A stretch of 64,000 nucleotides of DNA, taken from Pseudooceanicola nitratireducens. Its GTDB lineage: Bacteria; Pseudomonadota; Alphaproteobacteria; Rhodobacterales; Rhodobacteraceae. The stretch's first letter is position 1, and each line of letters opens with the position of its first letter. The notes below the pieces were generated by a model. It saw nothing but the letters and a program-made list of their open reading frames with translations, did not search any database and was not told where the DNA came from. Of this stretch, positions 20,746-31,233 are shown piece after piece. The translations under genes were made by a program, and so were the position numbers. The stretch spans positions 186,001 to 250,000 of the forward strand of contig NZ_FNZG01000004.1 in the NCBI RefSeq assembly GCF_900109195.1, given 5' to 3'.

Positions 20746-22007
20746 CGGCGGACCGCGCCCTTGCCTTCGACAAGGTATTTGAAGCTGGTCAGCTGTTCCG
20801 CCCCGACAGGGCCGCGCGCGTGCATCTTGCCGGTGGCGATGCCGATCTCCGCGCCCATGCCGAATTCGCCGCCATCGGCAAACTGGGTCGAGGCATTGTG
20901 CATCAGGATCGCGCTATCGAGCCGCTCAAAGAAGTAATCGGCGGCCTTCTGATCCTCGGTCACGATCGCATCCGTATGGTTCGATCCATAGGTGCGGATA
21001 TGCTCGATCGCCTCGTCCACGCCGTCGACCAGCTTGGCCGCGCAGATCATGTCCAGGAACTCCTTGCCATAATCGTCCGCCTGCGCGGGGATGACACCGT
21101 TCAGTTTCGCCAGCTCCTTGTCGCCGCGCACCTCAACCCCGGCCTTGACCAGCGCATCGGTCAGAAGCGCGCCGTGCTGGGTGTAGAAGCGCCAGTCGAT
21201 CAGCAGACATTCCATCGCGCCGCAGATGCCGGTGCGGCGGGTCTTGGCGTTCAGAATGATCTCGACCGCCATGGCGGGATCGGCGGTGGCACCGACGTAG
21301 ATGTGGCAGATGCCTTCAAGGTGGGCGAAGACGGGCACGCGGGCCTCGCGCTGGACCAGGCCGACCAGCCCCTTTCCGCCACGGGGCACGATCACGTCGA
21401 TATGGTCGGTCATGGTCAGCATTTCCTGCACCGCCGCGCGGTCGCGCGTGGGCACCAGCTGAATCGCGGCCTCGGGCAGACCGGCCTGTTTCAGCCCCGT
21501 CGCCAGGCACTGATGGATGGCGGTCGAGCTGTGGAAGCTTTCGGATCCGCCGCGCAGGATCACCGCATTGCCGGACTTCAGGCACAGCGCACCGGCGTCA
21601 GCGGTCACATTGGGCCGGCTTTCATAAATCACGCCGACGACGCCCAGGGGCGTGCGCACCCGGCGGATGTTCAACCCCGAGGGCATATCCCACTGGGCGA
21701 TCACGTCGCCCACGGGATCGCGCTGATCGGCCACGGTGCGCAGCCCGTCGACGATGCCGCGAATGCGGGTCTCGTCCAGCATCAGCCGGTCCATCATGGC
21801 CTTGGACAGGCCCTTGTTTTCGCCAAACACCAGGTCTTCGGCATTGGCGGCAATGATGTCGTCGCGGTTCTTCCAGACGGCATCGGCGGCCCCGATCAGG
21901 GCGGCGTGCTTGCGGTCGGGGCTGGCAAAGGCCAGTTCGGCGGCCGCCTTGCGGGCGTTTTCGCCAAGTTGCTTCATGACGGCGGGAATATCGTCGAGGT
22001 CTTTCAT
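20742..22007 (-). CDS. proA: glutamate-5-semialdehyde dehydrogenase (gamma-glutamyl phosphate reductase)
   Basis: 421 aa, full length. Second enzyme of proline synthesis: reduces gamma-glutamyl phosphate to the semialdehyde with NADPH. Motifs: [45 protein letters not shown] and the catalytic cysteine in [13 protein letters not shown]. It is downstream of proB on the same strand but separated by 258 bases that include a terminator-like hairpin, so it is not simply co-transcribed. An AGGAGC site lies before the ATG. Confidence 0.96.
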   Translation of the reverse strand: MKDLDDIPAVMKQLGENARKAAAELAFASPDRKHAALIGAADAVWKNRDDIIAANAEDLVFGENKGLSKAMMDRLMLDETRIRGIVDGLRTVADQRDPVGDVIAQWDMPSGLNIRRVRTPLGVVGVIYESRPNVTADAGALCLKSGNAVILRGGSESFHSSTAIHQCLATGLKQAGLPEAAIQLVPTRDRAAVQEMLTMTDHIDVIVPRGGKGLVGLVQREARVPVFAHLEGICHIYVGATADPAMAVEIILNAKTRRTGICGAMECLLIDWRFYTQHGALLTDALVKAGVEVRGDKELAKLNGVIPAQADDYGKEFLDMICAAKLVDGVDEAIEHIRTYGSNHTDAIVTEDQKAADYFFERLDSAILMHNASTQFADGGEFGMGAEIGIATGKMHARGPVGAEQLTSFKYLVEGKGAVRR

Positions 22008-22063
22008 CGGGACGCTCCTGTAACGTTGGTCGGTTCTTAGGATGCGCGGGCCGGGGGTGCAAC

Positions 22064-22090
22064 AAAAAGGCCCGCACGTGGGTGCAGGCC
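22064..22090 (-). terminator. terminator-like hairpin between proB and proA
   Basis: On the minus strand, GGCCTGCAC / GTGCGGGCC (9 bp including one T-G pair, loop CCAC) is followed by TTTTTGTTG. It lies 57 bases in front of the proA start codon and about 175 bases after the proB stop. It could end the rplU-...-proB transcript or work as an attenuator for proA. Confidence 0.65.
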
Positions 22091-22265
22091 TTGGGTCGGA
22101 TATGAGGTTTGCGTCAGATCAGCCCGGCGCACACCAGATCCACCCCGCCTGCGGCGGAGGTCACTGGGAGGGCTGGGATTTGAGCGGCAAAAACGCATGT
22201 CGGATCCTGTCTGTGCCGGTAACATCGGCGCGGGGGACGGGTTTGGCAAGGGGTAAATCGCGTGA

Positions 22266-24433
<2,168 letters not shown>

Positions 24434-24444
24434 TTACCGGCGGC

Positions 24445-24996
24445 TCAATTCAGTTTTCGGATATAGGTCCAGGTGGCCACCTTGGCATTCCGCGCGACCG
24501 AGAAGCTTTCGGCGTCGCCCACATAGGCGAAACCGGCATTGGTCAGAACGCGGGCCGAGGCCGGGTTGTCCTGAAAGACCGATCCGAAAATCGTGTCGTT
24601 GTTCAGCGGGTTGGCATCGACAAGCGCCTGAACGGCGGTTGATGCGACACCGGTGTTCCACCAGGCAGGCGCGACCCAGTAGCCGATTTCGGCCTGGCTT
24701 CCGCCCCGGTCGCCCGGTTCCATCGTCTTCAGGCTGATGAGGCCCTTGAGTTCGGCACCGCCCGTGGCCGAGGCATCCATGGCCCAGACCAGTTCATCGG
24801 GCGTATTGCCGGTGATGCGCGTCACGAAGGCCTCGGTCGTGCCCGGTGGCAGCGGATGCGGGATCGAGGTGGTCATGCGGGCGACCCGTTCGTCGGCGCC
24901 ATACATCTCGATCAGACCGGCGTCCGAGCGCCGCACGGGCCGCAGGGTCAACCCCTCGGCCTCGATATCCGGTACAAAGTTCAAGAGGTCGTCCAT
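24445..24996 (-). CDS. GNAT-family acetyltransferase (RimJ/RimL-like)
   Basis: 183 aa. N-terminal LTLRPVRRSDAGLIEMYG, central EIGYWVAPAWWNTGVAS and the terminal VLTNAGFAYVGDAES are typical of RimJ/RimL-type N-acetyltransferases. It is inserted between rpmA and obgE in the ribosomal-protein cluster, which is compatible with modification of a ribosomal protein N-terminus, but this is only inference from neighbourhood. The cluster order with a GNAT gene at this place is common in Rhodobacteraceae. Confidence 0.85.
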   Translation of the reverse strand: MDDLLNFVPDIEAEGLTLRPVRRSDAGLIEMYGADERVARMTTSIPHPLPPGTTEAFVTRITGNTPDELVWAMDASATGGAELKGLISLKTMEPGDRGGSQAEIGYWVAPAWWNTGVASTAVQALVDANPLNNDTIFGSVFQDNPASARVLTNAGFAYVGDAESFSVARNAKVATWTYIRKLN

Positions 24997-25086
24997 TGGG
25001 TCTCCTCTCCCAGAATGCCCCTCAACGTCGAAGGGGACCGGCGGTTTCGCCGATCCCCCTGATGTCGCATCAGCCTTAAGATCGGC

Positions 25087-25356
25087 TTACTCTGCGGCCT
25101 CCGCCACTGGCAGGACGGAAATGAAGGTACGACCCTTCAGGCCCTTGTGAAACTTCACGTTGCCTTCGACGGTTGCGAAAATGGTGTGGTCCTTGCCCAG
25201 GCCCACGCCTTCACCCGGCCACCACTTGGTGCCGCGCTGACGGCAGATGATGTTGCCCGGGATGACGGCTTCGCCACCGAATTTCTTGACGCCAAGACGA
25301 CGACCCGCTGAGTCGCGTCCGTTACGGGAGGAACCGCCAGCTTTTTTATGTGCCAT
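25087..25356 (-). CDS. rpmA: 50S ribosomal protein L27
   Basis: 89 aa, normal length. The N-terminus [20 protein letters not shown] reaches into the peptidyl transferase centre in the ribosome, and [20 protein letters not shown] and [20 protein letters not shown] are the conserved family segments. There is no N-terminal extension needing protease processing as in Firmicutes. It lies 18 bases after rplU, as in nearly all bacteria. Confidence 0.98.
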   Translation of the reverse strand: MAHKKAGGSSRNGRDSAGRRLGVKKFGGEAVIPGNIICRQRGTKWWPGEGVGLGKDHTIFATVEGNVKFHKGLKGRTFISVLPVAEAAE

Positions 25357-25374
25357 ATCGTTTTCTCCTTAAGC

Positions 25375-25992
25375 TCAGGCGAGCGTTTTCGCCTGCTCGA
25401 CCCACTCGGGCTTGACCTTGACGGCGTCGAAGGTTTCGACGTCCACGGCCGCCAGCTGGGCGAAGGTGGTGATGCCGGCGTCTGCCAGCTTCTTGGCGGC
25501 GGCGGGGCCGACACCGGTGATTGCGGTCAGATCGTCACCTGCAGCTGCGGGTGCTTCTGCCTTGGCGGCTGCTTTCGGGGCAGCTGCTTTCTTTTCCGCT
25601 TTGGGTGCAGCGGCAGCAACAGCGGCACCGGAAACGGAGCCCGCGCCGATGGCGGCCTTGACGCCCGACTTGCCTGCGCCCTTGGCGAGGATGTCGGTGA
25701 CACGCAGCAGGGTCAGCTGCTGGCGGTGGCCTTTTTTGCGCTGCGACGAATGCTTACGACGACGCTTGACGTAGTGGATCAGCTTGTCGCCCTTGATCTG
25801 GTCAACGACTTCAGCCTGAACGCCAGCATCTTCGACCAGAGGCGCGCCAACGACCAGATCGTCGCCACCCACCATCAGAATCTCGTTGAACTGGACTTTT
25901 TCGCCGGCATCGGCAGCCAGCTTTTCGACGCGCAGCAAATCGCCGGATTTCACGCGATACTGCTTACCGCCGGTCTTGAGGACCGCAAACAT
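25375..25992 (-). CDS. rplU: 50S ribosomal protein L21 with long C-terminal extension
   Basis: 205 aa, about twice the usual length. Residues 1-102 are canonical L21 (MFAVLKTGGKQYRVKSGD, KVQFNEILMVGG, KGHRQQLTLLRVTDI). The rest is an alanine- and lysine-rich linker followed by a helix-hairpin-helix-like module DDLTAITGVGPAAAKKLADA (about 159-178) and a terminal helix. Such tails recur in alphaproteobacterial L21 and may contact RNA or another factor. ATG 25992 is preferred over 25998 because AAGGAAG is then six bases away. First gene of the rplU-rpmA cluster. Confidence 0.95.
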   Translation of the reverse strand: MFAVLKTGGKQYRVKSGDLLRVEKLAADAGEKVQFNEILMVGGDDLVVGAPLVEDAGVQAEVVDQIKGDKLIHYVKRRRKHSSQRKKGHRQQLTLLRVTDILAKGAGKSGVKAAIGAGSVSGAAVAAAAPKAEKKAAAPKAAAKAEAPAAAGDDLTAITGVGPAAAKKLADAGITTFAQLAAVDVETFDAVKVKPEWVEQAKTLA

Positions 25993-26214
25993 GTGCATCT
26001 TCCTTGTCTACCGCGTCCTCTGGTCCCTGTTTCCAGGCGTTTCCGGGTTGCCCCACCTTCGAACGGCGCGCCCCTGTCGGGGCAAATTATCAATACCCGC
26101 GCAGACCGAATGCCTGCCGGGATGCGGGCAGTTACGCAGGATCGGGGCACAAGTCAAGGCATTGCAGGCCCAATTGCGCCCCCGGGGCCGGATTTGACCG
26201 GCCGCTGTTGCGCA

Positions 26215-27036
26215 TTACAGGTCCTGGCCTGCCAGCTGACGGGCAACGGCCAGGCCAAGGGCGTGATATTGCTGATTATACATCTCGCCGAAGCCGGCGA
26301 AAAGGGCGCGGTTCAGCCGCTGGCCGGGCCGGGATTCCGAAAAGGCGATATAGGCGCGCAGATCCTCGGGATCCAGCGGGCTGTAGGCGGTGTAAAGGAA
26401 GGCACGCAGCCAGTCCTCTGTCTCGGCCCGGTTGCCTTCGGCGTCGTTCCAGACCTGGTCTAGGATCTCCTGTTCGGTCATCAGGAAGACCTCGCTTTGC
26501 GACAGGCCCTTGAGGAAGGCCACATTGGTGTTCATCGCCCCCGAGGTGTTGTAGTCCACCAGGTCGTTCACGGTGATGAATCGGTCCACCAGGTCCAGAA
26601 GCTCGGGATCGGCGTCGCCTGCCGCGATCAAGTCCCGTGCGGCGGCTTCGGTATCGGGGTCCAGGAAGGCGCGCCGCGCCGTCATCTCAAGCGTGATGAT
26701 CTGCGTGCCGCGCTCGGATGTGAAGAAATCCAGCAGGGGCTCCATCTCGGTGCCGTCCAGATCGGCCGAAAAGCCGTCGCGCATGACCTGCGCCATGGTT
26801 TCGGGTTCATAGATCGCCGTGATGTCGCGCACCCAAAGATCCGAGGCCGTGTTGCCCAGGTACTGCACCGCGACCTCTTCGGCCATGTCCAGGCCTTCGT
26901 CGCGCATGATGTCCAGCGCCTTGGGGATTTCCAGCGCGGCCCAAAGCCGGTCCAGCGCCGCACCGGGCTGCGCCCAGGCGACGGGCGCACACAGCACGAA
27001 CCCAAACGTGGCGGCGATCAGGTGACGGGCGGTCAT
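26215..27036 (-). CDS. exported DUF2059-family protein A
   Basis: 273 aa. A signal peptide with probable cleavage after AWA (residues 1-22) sends it to the periplasm. The rest is alpha-helical, with the DUF2059-type segment DLDGTEMEPLLDFFTSERG in which a residue pair precedes a phenylalanine-rich stretch. It starts within the end of the preceding gene (ATGA overlap at 27033-27036), and the two are similar in length, topology and helix pattern, suggesting a duplicated pair. The family has no known function. Confidence 0.75.
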   Translation of the reverse strand: MTARHLIAATFGFVLCAPVAWAQPGAALDRLWAALEIPKALDIMRDEGLDMAEEVAVQYLGNTASDLWVRDITAIYEPETMAQVMRDGFSADLDGTEMEPLLDFFTSERGTQIITLEMTARRAFLDPDTEAAARDLIAAGDADPELLDLVDRFITVNDLVDYNTSGAMNTNVAFLKGLSQSEVFLMTEQEILDQVWNDAEGNRAETEDWLRAFLYTAYSPLDPEDLRAYIAFSESRPGQRLNRALFAGFGEMYNQQYHALGLAVARQLAGQDL

Positions 27037-27908
27037 AGCTCCTGCCCCGGCGACATGCGGCCCAGGCGATCGGCGACCTCTTCAAAGCGGTTCGCCATGA
27101 TCTCGTATTGAACGGCGTTCATCAGCTCATAGACCTCCTGCATCAGGGGGTGTTCCAGCGCCTCGGTATAGGCCTCAAGGTCTTCGTTCGAAAAATCGCG
27201 GTAGGTCGCGGCGGACCCGGCCATGCCCGACAGGCGCATCGACTCGATCACCTCGTCGGCGCGTTCGGCCTGGGCGGCGCGCAGGCCCTCTTCATCGACG
27301 CGCAGCATGATGACCCCGGCCTGTTGCGCGGCCATAAGGAACCGGATTTCCAGTTCATTGGCGGCGCGCAGGCTTTGTTCGTCGGATCCGATGGCATCCA
27401 TCATCCGTTGCAGGATCACGATCCTCTCGGGGTCGGTGTCCTGAAGCTCGGCCAGAAGCTCTCCTCCTTCGCCGCGCTTTTCGTCGCCGTCGCGCATGTG
27501 GCTGGCATTCTCGGCTTCGACCAGGCGCTGCCCCAGGTCAGAGGCGTAGAAATCCGCCGCATGGGACAGGGCTTCGTCCGAAAGCGTCTGGCCCAGAATC
27601 GTCATGGCATCGGCCTGCATGTCTTTCACGTCAAAGACATCGCCCGCCATCAGGGTCCAGGCCGCCCCGAAATCCTGCGCCTCGAGCCCCAGCATCCGCG
27701 GCGCATCCTCGGCCGAGAGCTTGATGCTTTCCAGGGCCACGTCGAATCCGGTGACGGTCAGAAAGGCGCGCAGCCTGTCGCGGTCGGCCGCCGAGGCCGA
27801 AGTTGCGATCACCAGCGTGACGCAAACCGCCAAAAGGACGCCTGCGACGGCACGGAGAGGACGGAAGAAGGGTATCAAGACTGCACCTTTGCTAGGACCT
27901 GCTGACAT
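27033..27908 (-). CDS. exported DUF2059-family protein B
   Basis: 291 aa. A hydrophobic segment ending in ASASAA (about residues 14-40) is a probable signal peptide. The body is helical with MLGLEAQDFGAAWTLMAGDV, SHAADFYASDLGQRLVEAE and a C-terminal DFSNEDLEAYTEALEHPLMQ that resembles the corresponding region of the downstream paralogue. ATG 27908 is chosen over an upstream TTG. Overlap with gene A points to co-translation. Function unknown; periplasmic location is inferred. Confidence 0.72.
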   Translation of the reverse strand: MSAGPSKGAVLIPFFRPLRAVAGVLLAVCVTLVIATSASAADRDRLRAFLTVTGFDVALESIKLSAEDAPRMLGLEAQDFGAAWTLMAGDVFDVKDMQADAMTILGQTLSDEALSHAADFYASDLGQRLVEAENASHMRDGDEKRGEGGELLAELQDTDPERIVILQRMMDAIGSDEQSLRAANELEIRFLMAAQQAGVIMLRVDEEGLRAAQAERADEVIESMRLSGMAGSAATYRDFSNEDLEAYTEALEHPLMQEVYELMNAVQYEIMANRFEEVADRLGRMSPGQEL

Positions 27909-28083
27909 TTTCGCCCCTGCCCGACGCCACGTCAAACCGGACCTTCGGCCCTGTTTTGACCCTGTATGGCTTGGCGCTTCGGGGGCGTTGATCGAAAGTT
28001 AGGACATTTCCTTGCACGCGCAATGCAAAAGGCCTCTTGCACGGGCGGAAAGATGCCGTTAGACGGACCTCCCAGACCCCCGC

Positions 28084-28173
28084 GGAGAGGTGCCGGAGTG
28101 GTCGAACGGGGCGGTCTCGAAAACCGTTGTGGGTGCAAGCCCACCCAGGGTTCGAATCCCTGTCTCTCCGCCA
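28084..28173 (+). tRNA. tRNA-Ser (anticodon CGA)
   Basis: 90 bases including an encoded CCA. Acceptor stem GGAGAGG pairs with TCTCTCC, the anticodon loop CTCGAAA carries CGA and is closed by CGGT/ACCG, a long variable arm (GTGGGTGCAAGCCCAC) is typical of serine tRNA, and the T-arm is CAGGGTTCGAATCCCTG. It stands alone between two protein genes. Confidence 0.97.
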
Positions 28174-28203
28174 CTTTCCCCCTACGGGAAGTGCCCTTTT
28201 ATT
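28172..28203 (+). terminator. terminator of tRNA-Ser
   Basis: CACTT-T-CCC / GGGAAGTG with one bulged T and a 5-base loop, followed by CCC and TTTTATT. It begins at the tRNA 3' end. Confidence 0.6.
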
Positions 28204-28208
28204 AGCCA

Positions 28209-28227
28209 CATTTTCATCATGAAAATG
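28209..28227. promoter_or_regulatory. 9-1-9 palindrome upstream of the lipoprotein gene
   Basis: CATTTTCAT-C-ATGAAAATG is perfectly symmetrical and lies 64-82 bases before the start of the lipoprotein gene in an AT-rich stretch. This is the shape of a dimeric repressor operator; no regulator is encoded next to it. Confidence 0.35.
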
Positions 28228-28290
28228 AACCTTGCCTTGGTTCAATTCGTAACGATACATTGAGTTTCGTTAAATCAATCAAGGTACGTC

Positions 28291-28803
28291 ATGAATATCA
28301 CCAAGGCCGCATTGGCAATTGGAATTTTTTCAATGGTTGGAGCCTGTGTTCCCACGGCTCACAGCATCTATTGGAAAAGTGGAAAAACATATCAACAACG
28401 GCAGAACGATTTTACCAACTGTGAGGTCGAGGCAGTCCGGAAGGTGCCCGTTGCTCAGGCCGTTGGCGTGACGCCCGTCTACCACACCCCGGCGTACACC
28501 ACGCCTATCCAGACAAGCTGCTATGGAACCGGCTACTATGCTTCGTGCACCTCGACTGGTGGACAGGTTTATGGTGGTCAGACCTATGGCGGAGACGTCT
28601 ATACCTACGACGCCAACTCTGATCTGCGTGATCGCGTTGCAATGCAATGCATGTCCAATCGCGGGTACCAGAAGATCACGGTGCCGGTCTGTGACGCCGA
28701 GCAAAAGAAGCTAGCTGTTTCGGCGAAAAGCGGGAGATCCCCTGCGGCCTCGCAAGTCGTCTGCATTACTGCAGACAAAAGCGGATACGTTCTGACAAAC
28801 TGA
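28291..28803 (+). CDS. putative lipoprotein, unknown function
   Basis: 170 aa. The N-terminus MNITKAALAIGIFSMVGAC ends in a lipobox (MVGAC, Cys19), so the mature protein should be lipid-anchored. The middle is rich in Tyr, Gly and Thr (VYGGQTYGGDVYTYDANSD), and six further cysteines occur after the lipobox. Base composition of the gene and of the 100 bases in front is visibly more AT-rich than the surroundings, and it lies next to a tRNA gene, which hints at acquisition by transfer. No family is recognised with certainty. Confidence 0.7.
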   Translation: MNITKAALAIGIFSMVGACVPTAHSIYWKSGKTYQQRQNDFTNCEVEAVRKVPVAQAVGVTPVYHTPAYTTPIQTSCYGTGYYASCTSTGGQVYGGQTYGGDVYTYDANSDLRDRVAMQCMSNRGYQKITVPVCDAEQKKLAVSAKSGRSPAASQVVCITADKSGYVLTN

Positions 28804-28828
28804 TCGGAAATTCGAATTCCGGATGATG

Positions 28829-28862
28829 AAAAACCCGGTGCGGTCGGGGACCGGCACCGGGT
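28829..28862 (-). terminator. terminator of the Hint-domain gene
   Basis: Minus strand: ACCCGGTGC-C-GGTC / GACC-GCACCGGGT with one bulge, then TTTTTCATC. It lies about 100 bases beyond the stop of the Hint gene. The plus-strand reading has no T-tract. Confidence 0.75.
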
Positions 28863-28963
28863 GCTGAAATCAATGTCGTCTCTTCAGTAACGAATGAACT
28901 GTCAGAATAGGCAGGTCTTCAAATCGTCGTCAGGTGTCGCGGCCCCCAAAAAGCGGGACCGCG

Positions 28964-29644
28964 TCAGGAACCGTGCACGGGCGACAGGGACATGTTCACG
29001 TTGTGCAGCAGCTTGGCGACCTCGGGGTTGAGCGAGGGGCGCGCGGGTTTGTAGGCCGTGGGCACGTGCTTCAGCTCGGGGAACATCGCGAAAAGCTCGT
29101 CGATGGCTTCGACATCCATGCCGTTGTAGGCGCCGACGCCGGGCAGGAAGCTTTCGGTCCAGGTGCCTTCGGACAGGACCAGTTCGTGATCATCGAACAT
29201 CAGGTGATAGTAGACGACCTCGTCCACCTCTTCGACGGTGATGCCGGGACGGCCGACCAGGTCCTGTGCCGCGACCAGGCCTTCTTCGTCACCGCAGACC
29301 TCGGCAACGTTTTCGCCCGAGACCATGACGCGGTGCTGCGGAGACACCAGCAGATCGCGGTCGGGCATCTTCGGGCCCAGGGCACCGGCGGCGATGCGCA
29401 CGGGGCGGGTGTTGGCGAATTCGGAAACCTCGGAGGCAGAGACGTGGCGGCAGCCGATCCAGCGCAGGGTCTGCAGGCCGTGGTCGCGGGTCATGACCTT
29501 GTCACCGGGGGTCAGCTGTTCGACAGCGCGCTGGCCCTGAAGCGTCAGGATCCGGGTCCCTGCGGTAAAGCAAGCAACGGCACCCTGTTTGCCCACGCGG
29601 CGTGCCTGAACCATCTCGGCGGAGATATCGGTTTGCTTCGTCAT
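28964..29644 (-). CDS. Hint-domain (hedgehog/intein-type) stand-alone protein
   Basis: 226 aa. The block ACFTAGTRILTLQGQRAVEQ (residues 24-43, Cys25), LTPGDKVMTRDHG, LRWIGCRHV and RDLLVSPQHRVMVSG matches the Hint_2 module of Rhodobacterales proteins. Hint folds catalyse self-cleavage at the N-terminal cysteine. Here only 24 residues precede Cys25, so the N-terminal part could be released or transferred. The region after 150 is acidic and ends without an adhesin or toxin domain. ATG 29644 is the only start close to the conserved block. Biological role unknown. Confidence 0.78.
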   Translation of the reverse strand: MTKQTDISAEMVQARRVGKQGAVACFTAGTRILTLQGQRAVEQLTPGDKVMTRDHGLQTLRWIGCRHVSASEVSEFANTRPVRIAAGALGPKMPDRDLLVSPQHRVMVSGENVAEVCGDEEGLVAAQDLVGRPGITVEEVDEVVYYHLMFDDHELVLSEGTWTESFLPGVGAYNGMDVEAIDELFAMFPELKHVPTAYKPARPSLNPEVAKLLHNVNMSLSPVHGS

Positions 29645-30068
29645 GTCTTTGCCTCTCGTCGCTTCATGCATCTCAAGGCCCCCGCCGATGGTTATACATA
29701 GATTGAGACGGCCGTGGTGATTTAAGGCGAAATCGGGGCGAATTTTCGCGATTTCGCGGCCCGGCCGAACCGTTTCATGGACAGTCACGATGGTGGTCGG
29801 AAATTGTTTCACCCACGTGAACCAAAACGCCATATTTCGATTCGGAATTTGGGCGAATTGGGGCGCGCCCTGCCCCAATCCGGACCGAATTGGGCGCGGA
29901 TTGGGGGCGGCGGCGGGCAGGAGCCGCCCCCGGATTCGCCCCTGGCCATGGACCATCCGGCGGCGCGGGGCGTGCAAGGCCCCGCCCGCCCCGGCGGATC
30001 GGCTTGACATCCCCGGCGGTCATTTACACTGTAAGCGCCCGATACAAGCCGCCCCAGGGACCCGATCC
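29645..30068. other. 424-base divergent intergenic region
   Basis: Separates the Hint gene and the TetR gene. It holds the palindrome at 29727-29757, a hairpin ATTGGGGC / GCCCCAAT (29857-29879), and two related GAATTGGG(G)CGCG elements at 29854-29867 and 29890-29900. Promoters for both genes must lie here. No coding frame is credible. Confidence 0.5.
29727..29757. promoter_or_regulatory. long palindrome upstream of the Hint gene
   Basis: GCGAAATCG-ggg-CGAA-tt-TTCG-CGATTTCGC: two nested symmetrical parts with only a GGG bulge on one side. It lies 83-113 bases before the Hint start, suitable for an operator or for a 5'-leader hairpin. Confidence 0.4.
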
Positions 30069-30737
30069 ATGCCCGATCCCAGCCAGACACAAACCAGCCA
30101 GACACAGACCCGCCTTCCCCTGTCGCGTGACCGTATCCTGGTGGCCGCGCTGGCCTATGCCGACACCCACGGGCTGCAGGCGCTGTCGATGCGCAAGGTC
30201 GCGGGTGATCTGGGGGTCGAGGCGATGTCGCTATACAATCATATCAGCAACAAGGCGGATATCATCGCTGGCATCACCGATCTGGTCGCCGGAGAGATCA
30301 CCCTGCCCACGCCCGACTTCGACTGGAAGGGCGAGATGCGGGCGCGGTCCCAGTCGGCGCACCGGGTGCTGGTGAAACACCCTTGGGCGGCAGCTCAGTT
30401 CCAGGCCGGGCATCCGCCGGGGCCGATGATGATGACCTATCTCGATGCGACACTTGGCTGCCTGATGGCCGTGGGCTTTACCCCGGCGCAGGCCGATCAC
30501 GCGCGCAACACGATCGACAACCATATCTACGGCTACACTCTGCAAAAGCTGACCCGCCCGACCCGCGCCAGGGAAATCGCCCGTGCCGCCAAGAAAGAGC
30601 TGAAGTCGATCCCCGCCGCCAGCTATCCGCATCTGCACCGCCGGACCGAGGAACTGGCCAATGCCACCTCCGCCGAGGTGGACGATTTCGACTTTGGCCT
30701 GACCCTAATCCTGGACGGGCTGGACGCCCTGCGCTGA
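30069..30737 (+). CDS. TetR/AcrR-family regulator with TetR-type C-terminal domain
   Basis: 222 aa. The N-terminal HTH (about 20-70) reads RDRILVAALAYADTHGLQAL then MRKVAGDLGVEAMSLYNHIS, the form found with the tetracycline-repressor type of ligand domain. The C-terminal region DHARNTIDNHIYGYTLQKL fits that fold. The ATG at 30069 avoids an arginine- and proline-rich upstream extension. The effector is unknown. The next gene starts 25 bases later. Its own promoter region is shared with the Hint gene, which may be a target. Confidence 0.85.
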   Translation: MPDPSQTQTSQTQTRLPLSRDRILVAALAYADTHGLQALSMRKVAGDLGVEAMSLYNHISNKADIIAGITDLVAGEITLPTPDFDWKGEMRARSQSAHRVLVKHPWAAAQFQAGHPPGPMMMTYLDATLGCLMAVGFTPAQADHARNTIDNHIYGYTLQKLTRPTRAREIARAAKKELKSIPAASYPHLHRRTEELANATSAEVDDFDFGLTLILDGLDALR

Positions 30738-30762
30738 CAGGGCCCCAGACATGAAAGGTGAC

Positions 30763-31125
30763 ATGAGCGAAGACATGTCCGACCCGGTGTCCGCCATCCG
30801 CAACCTTGGCCCGGCCTCGGTCACGCAATTCGCCCGCGCCGGGATCCACACGGCAGATGAGTTGCGCGAGATCGGGGCAGACGGGGCCTATGCAAGGCTT
30901 CTGGCCCATGGGCAGCGGCCGCATTTCATCGGCTTTTATGCCCTGGTCATGGGGTTGCAGGGCCGCCCCTGGAACGACTGCAAGGGGGCCGAGAAAGACG
31001 CGCTGCGCGCCCGTTTCGACGCGATCTGCGCCAAGGCCCGCGACGGGAACGATGATGGCGCGAGTGACGGTCTACCCGCCGATCTGGCCCGGTTCCTGCG
31101 TGACACGGGGATCGGGGTGCCCTGA
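30763..31125 (+). CDS. TfoX/Sxy C-terminal domain protein
   Basis: 120 aa. IRNLGPASVTQFARAGIHTA and ELREIGADGAYARLL are the helix-hairpin-helix-like TfoX C-terminal domain; the N-terminal TfoX domain is absent, and a short helical tail follows. In Gammaproteobacteria TfoX/Sxy proteins control competence, but single-domain forms like this one have no proven role. ATG 30763 is preferred because AAAGGTGAC lies directly in front; alternatives are 30751 and 30775. Confidence 0.75.
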   Translation: MSEDMSDPVSAIRNLGPASVTQFARAGIHTADELREIGADGAYARLLAHGQRPHFIGFYALVMGLQGRPWNDCKGAEKDALRARFDAICAKARDGNDDGASDGLPADLARFLRDTGIGVP

Positions 31126-31233
31126 CCCCTGCCCCTTTCCTTGGCGGAACTTTTGCCCAGCCTTGCCTGTTTGTCCCTCAAGCGCACAGCCGAGCGATCG
31201 GCCCCGCATTGACCAGCATTGAAAGGACACGAC

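Noticed and set aside
22037-22249. 70-codon minus-strand frame in the proB-proA spacer as a possible leader peptide
   Set aside because: Arg/Pro/Ser-rich with no run of proline codons near the terminator stem and no convincing RBS.
28084-28290. attachment site of an integrated element at tRNA-Ser
   Set aside because: No second copy of the tRNA 3' end and no integrase gene in the neighbourhood.
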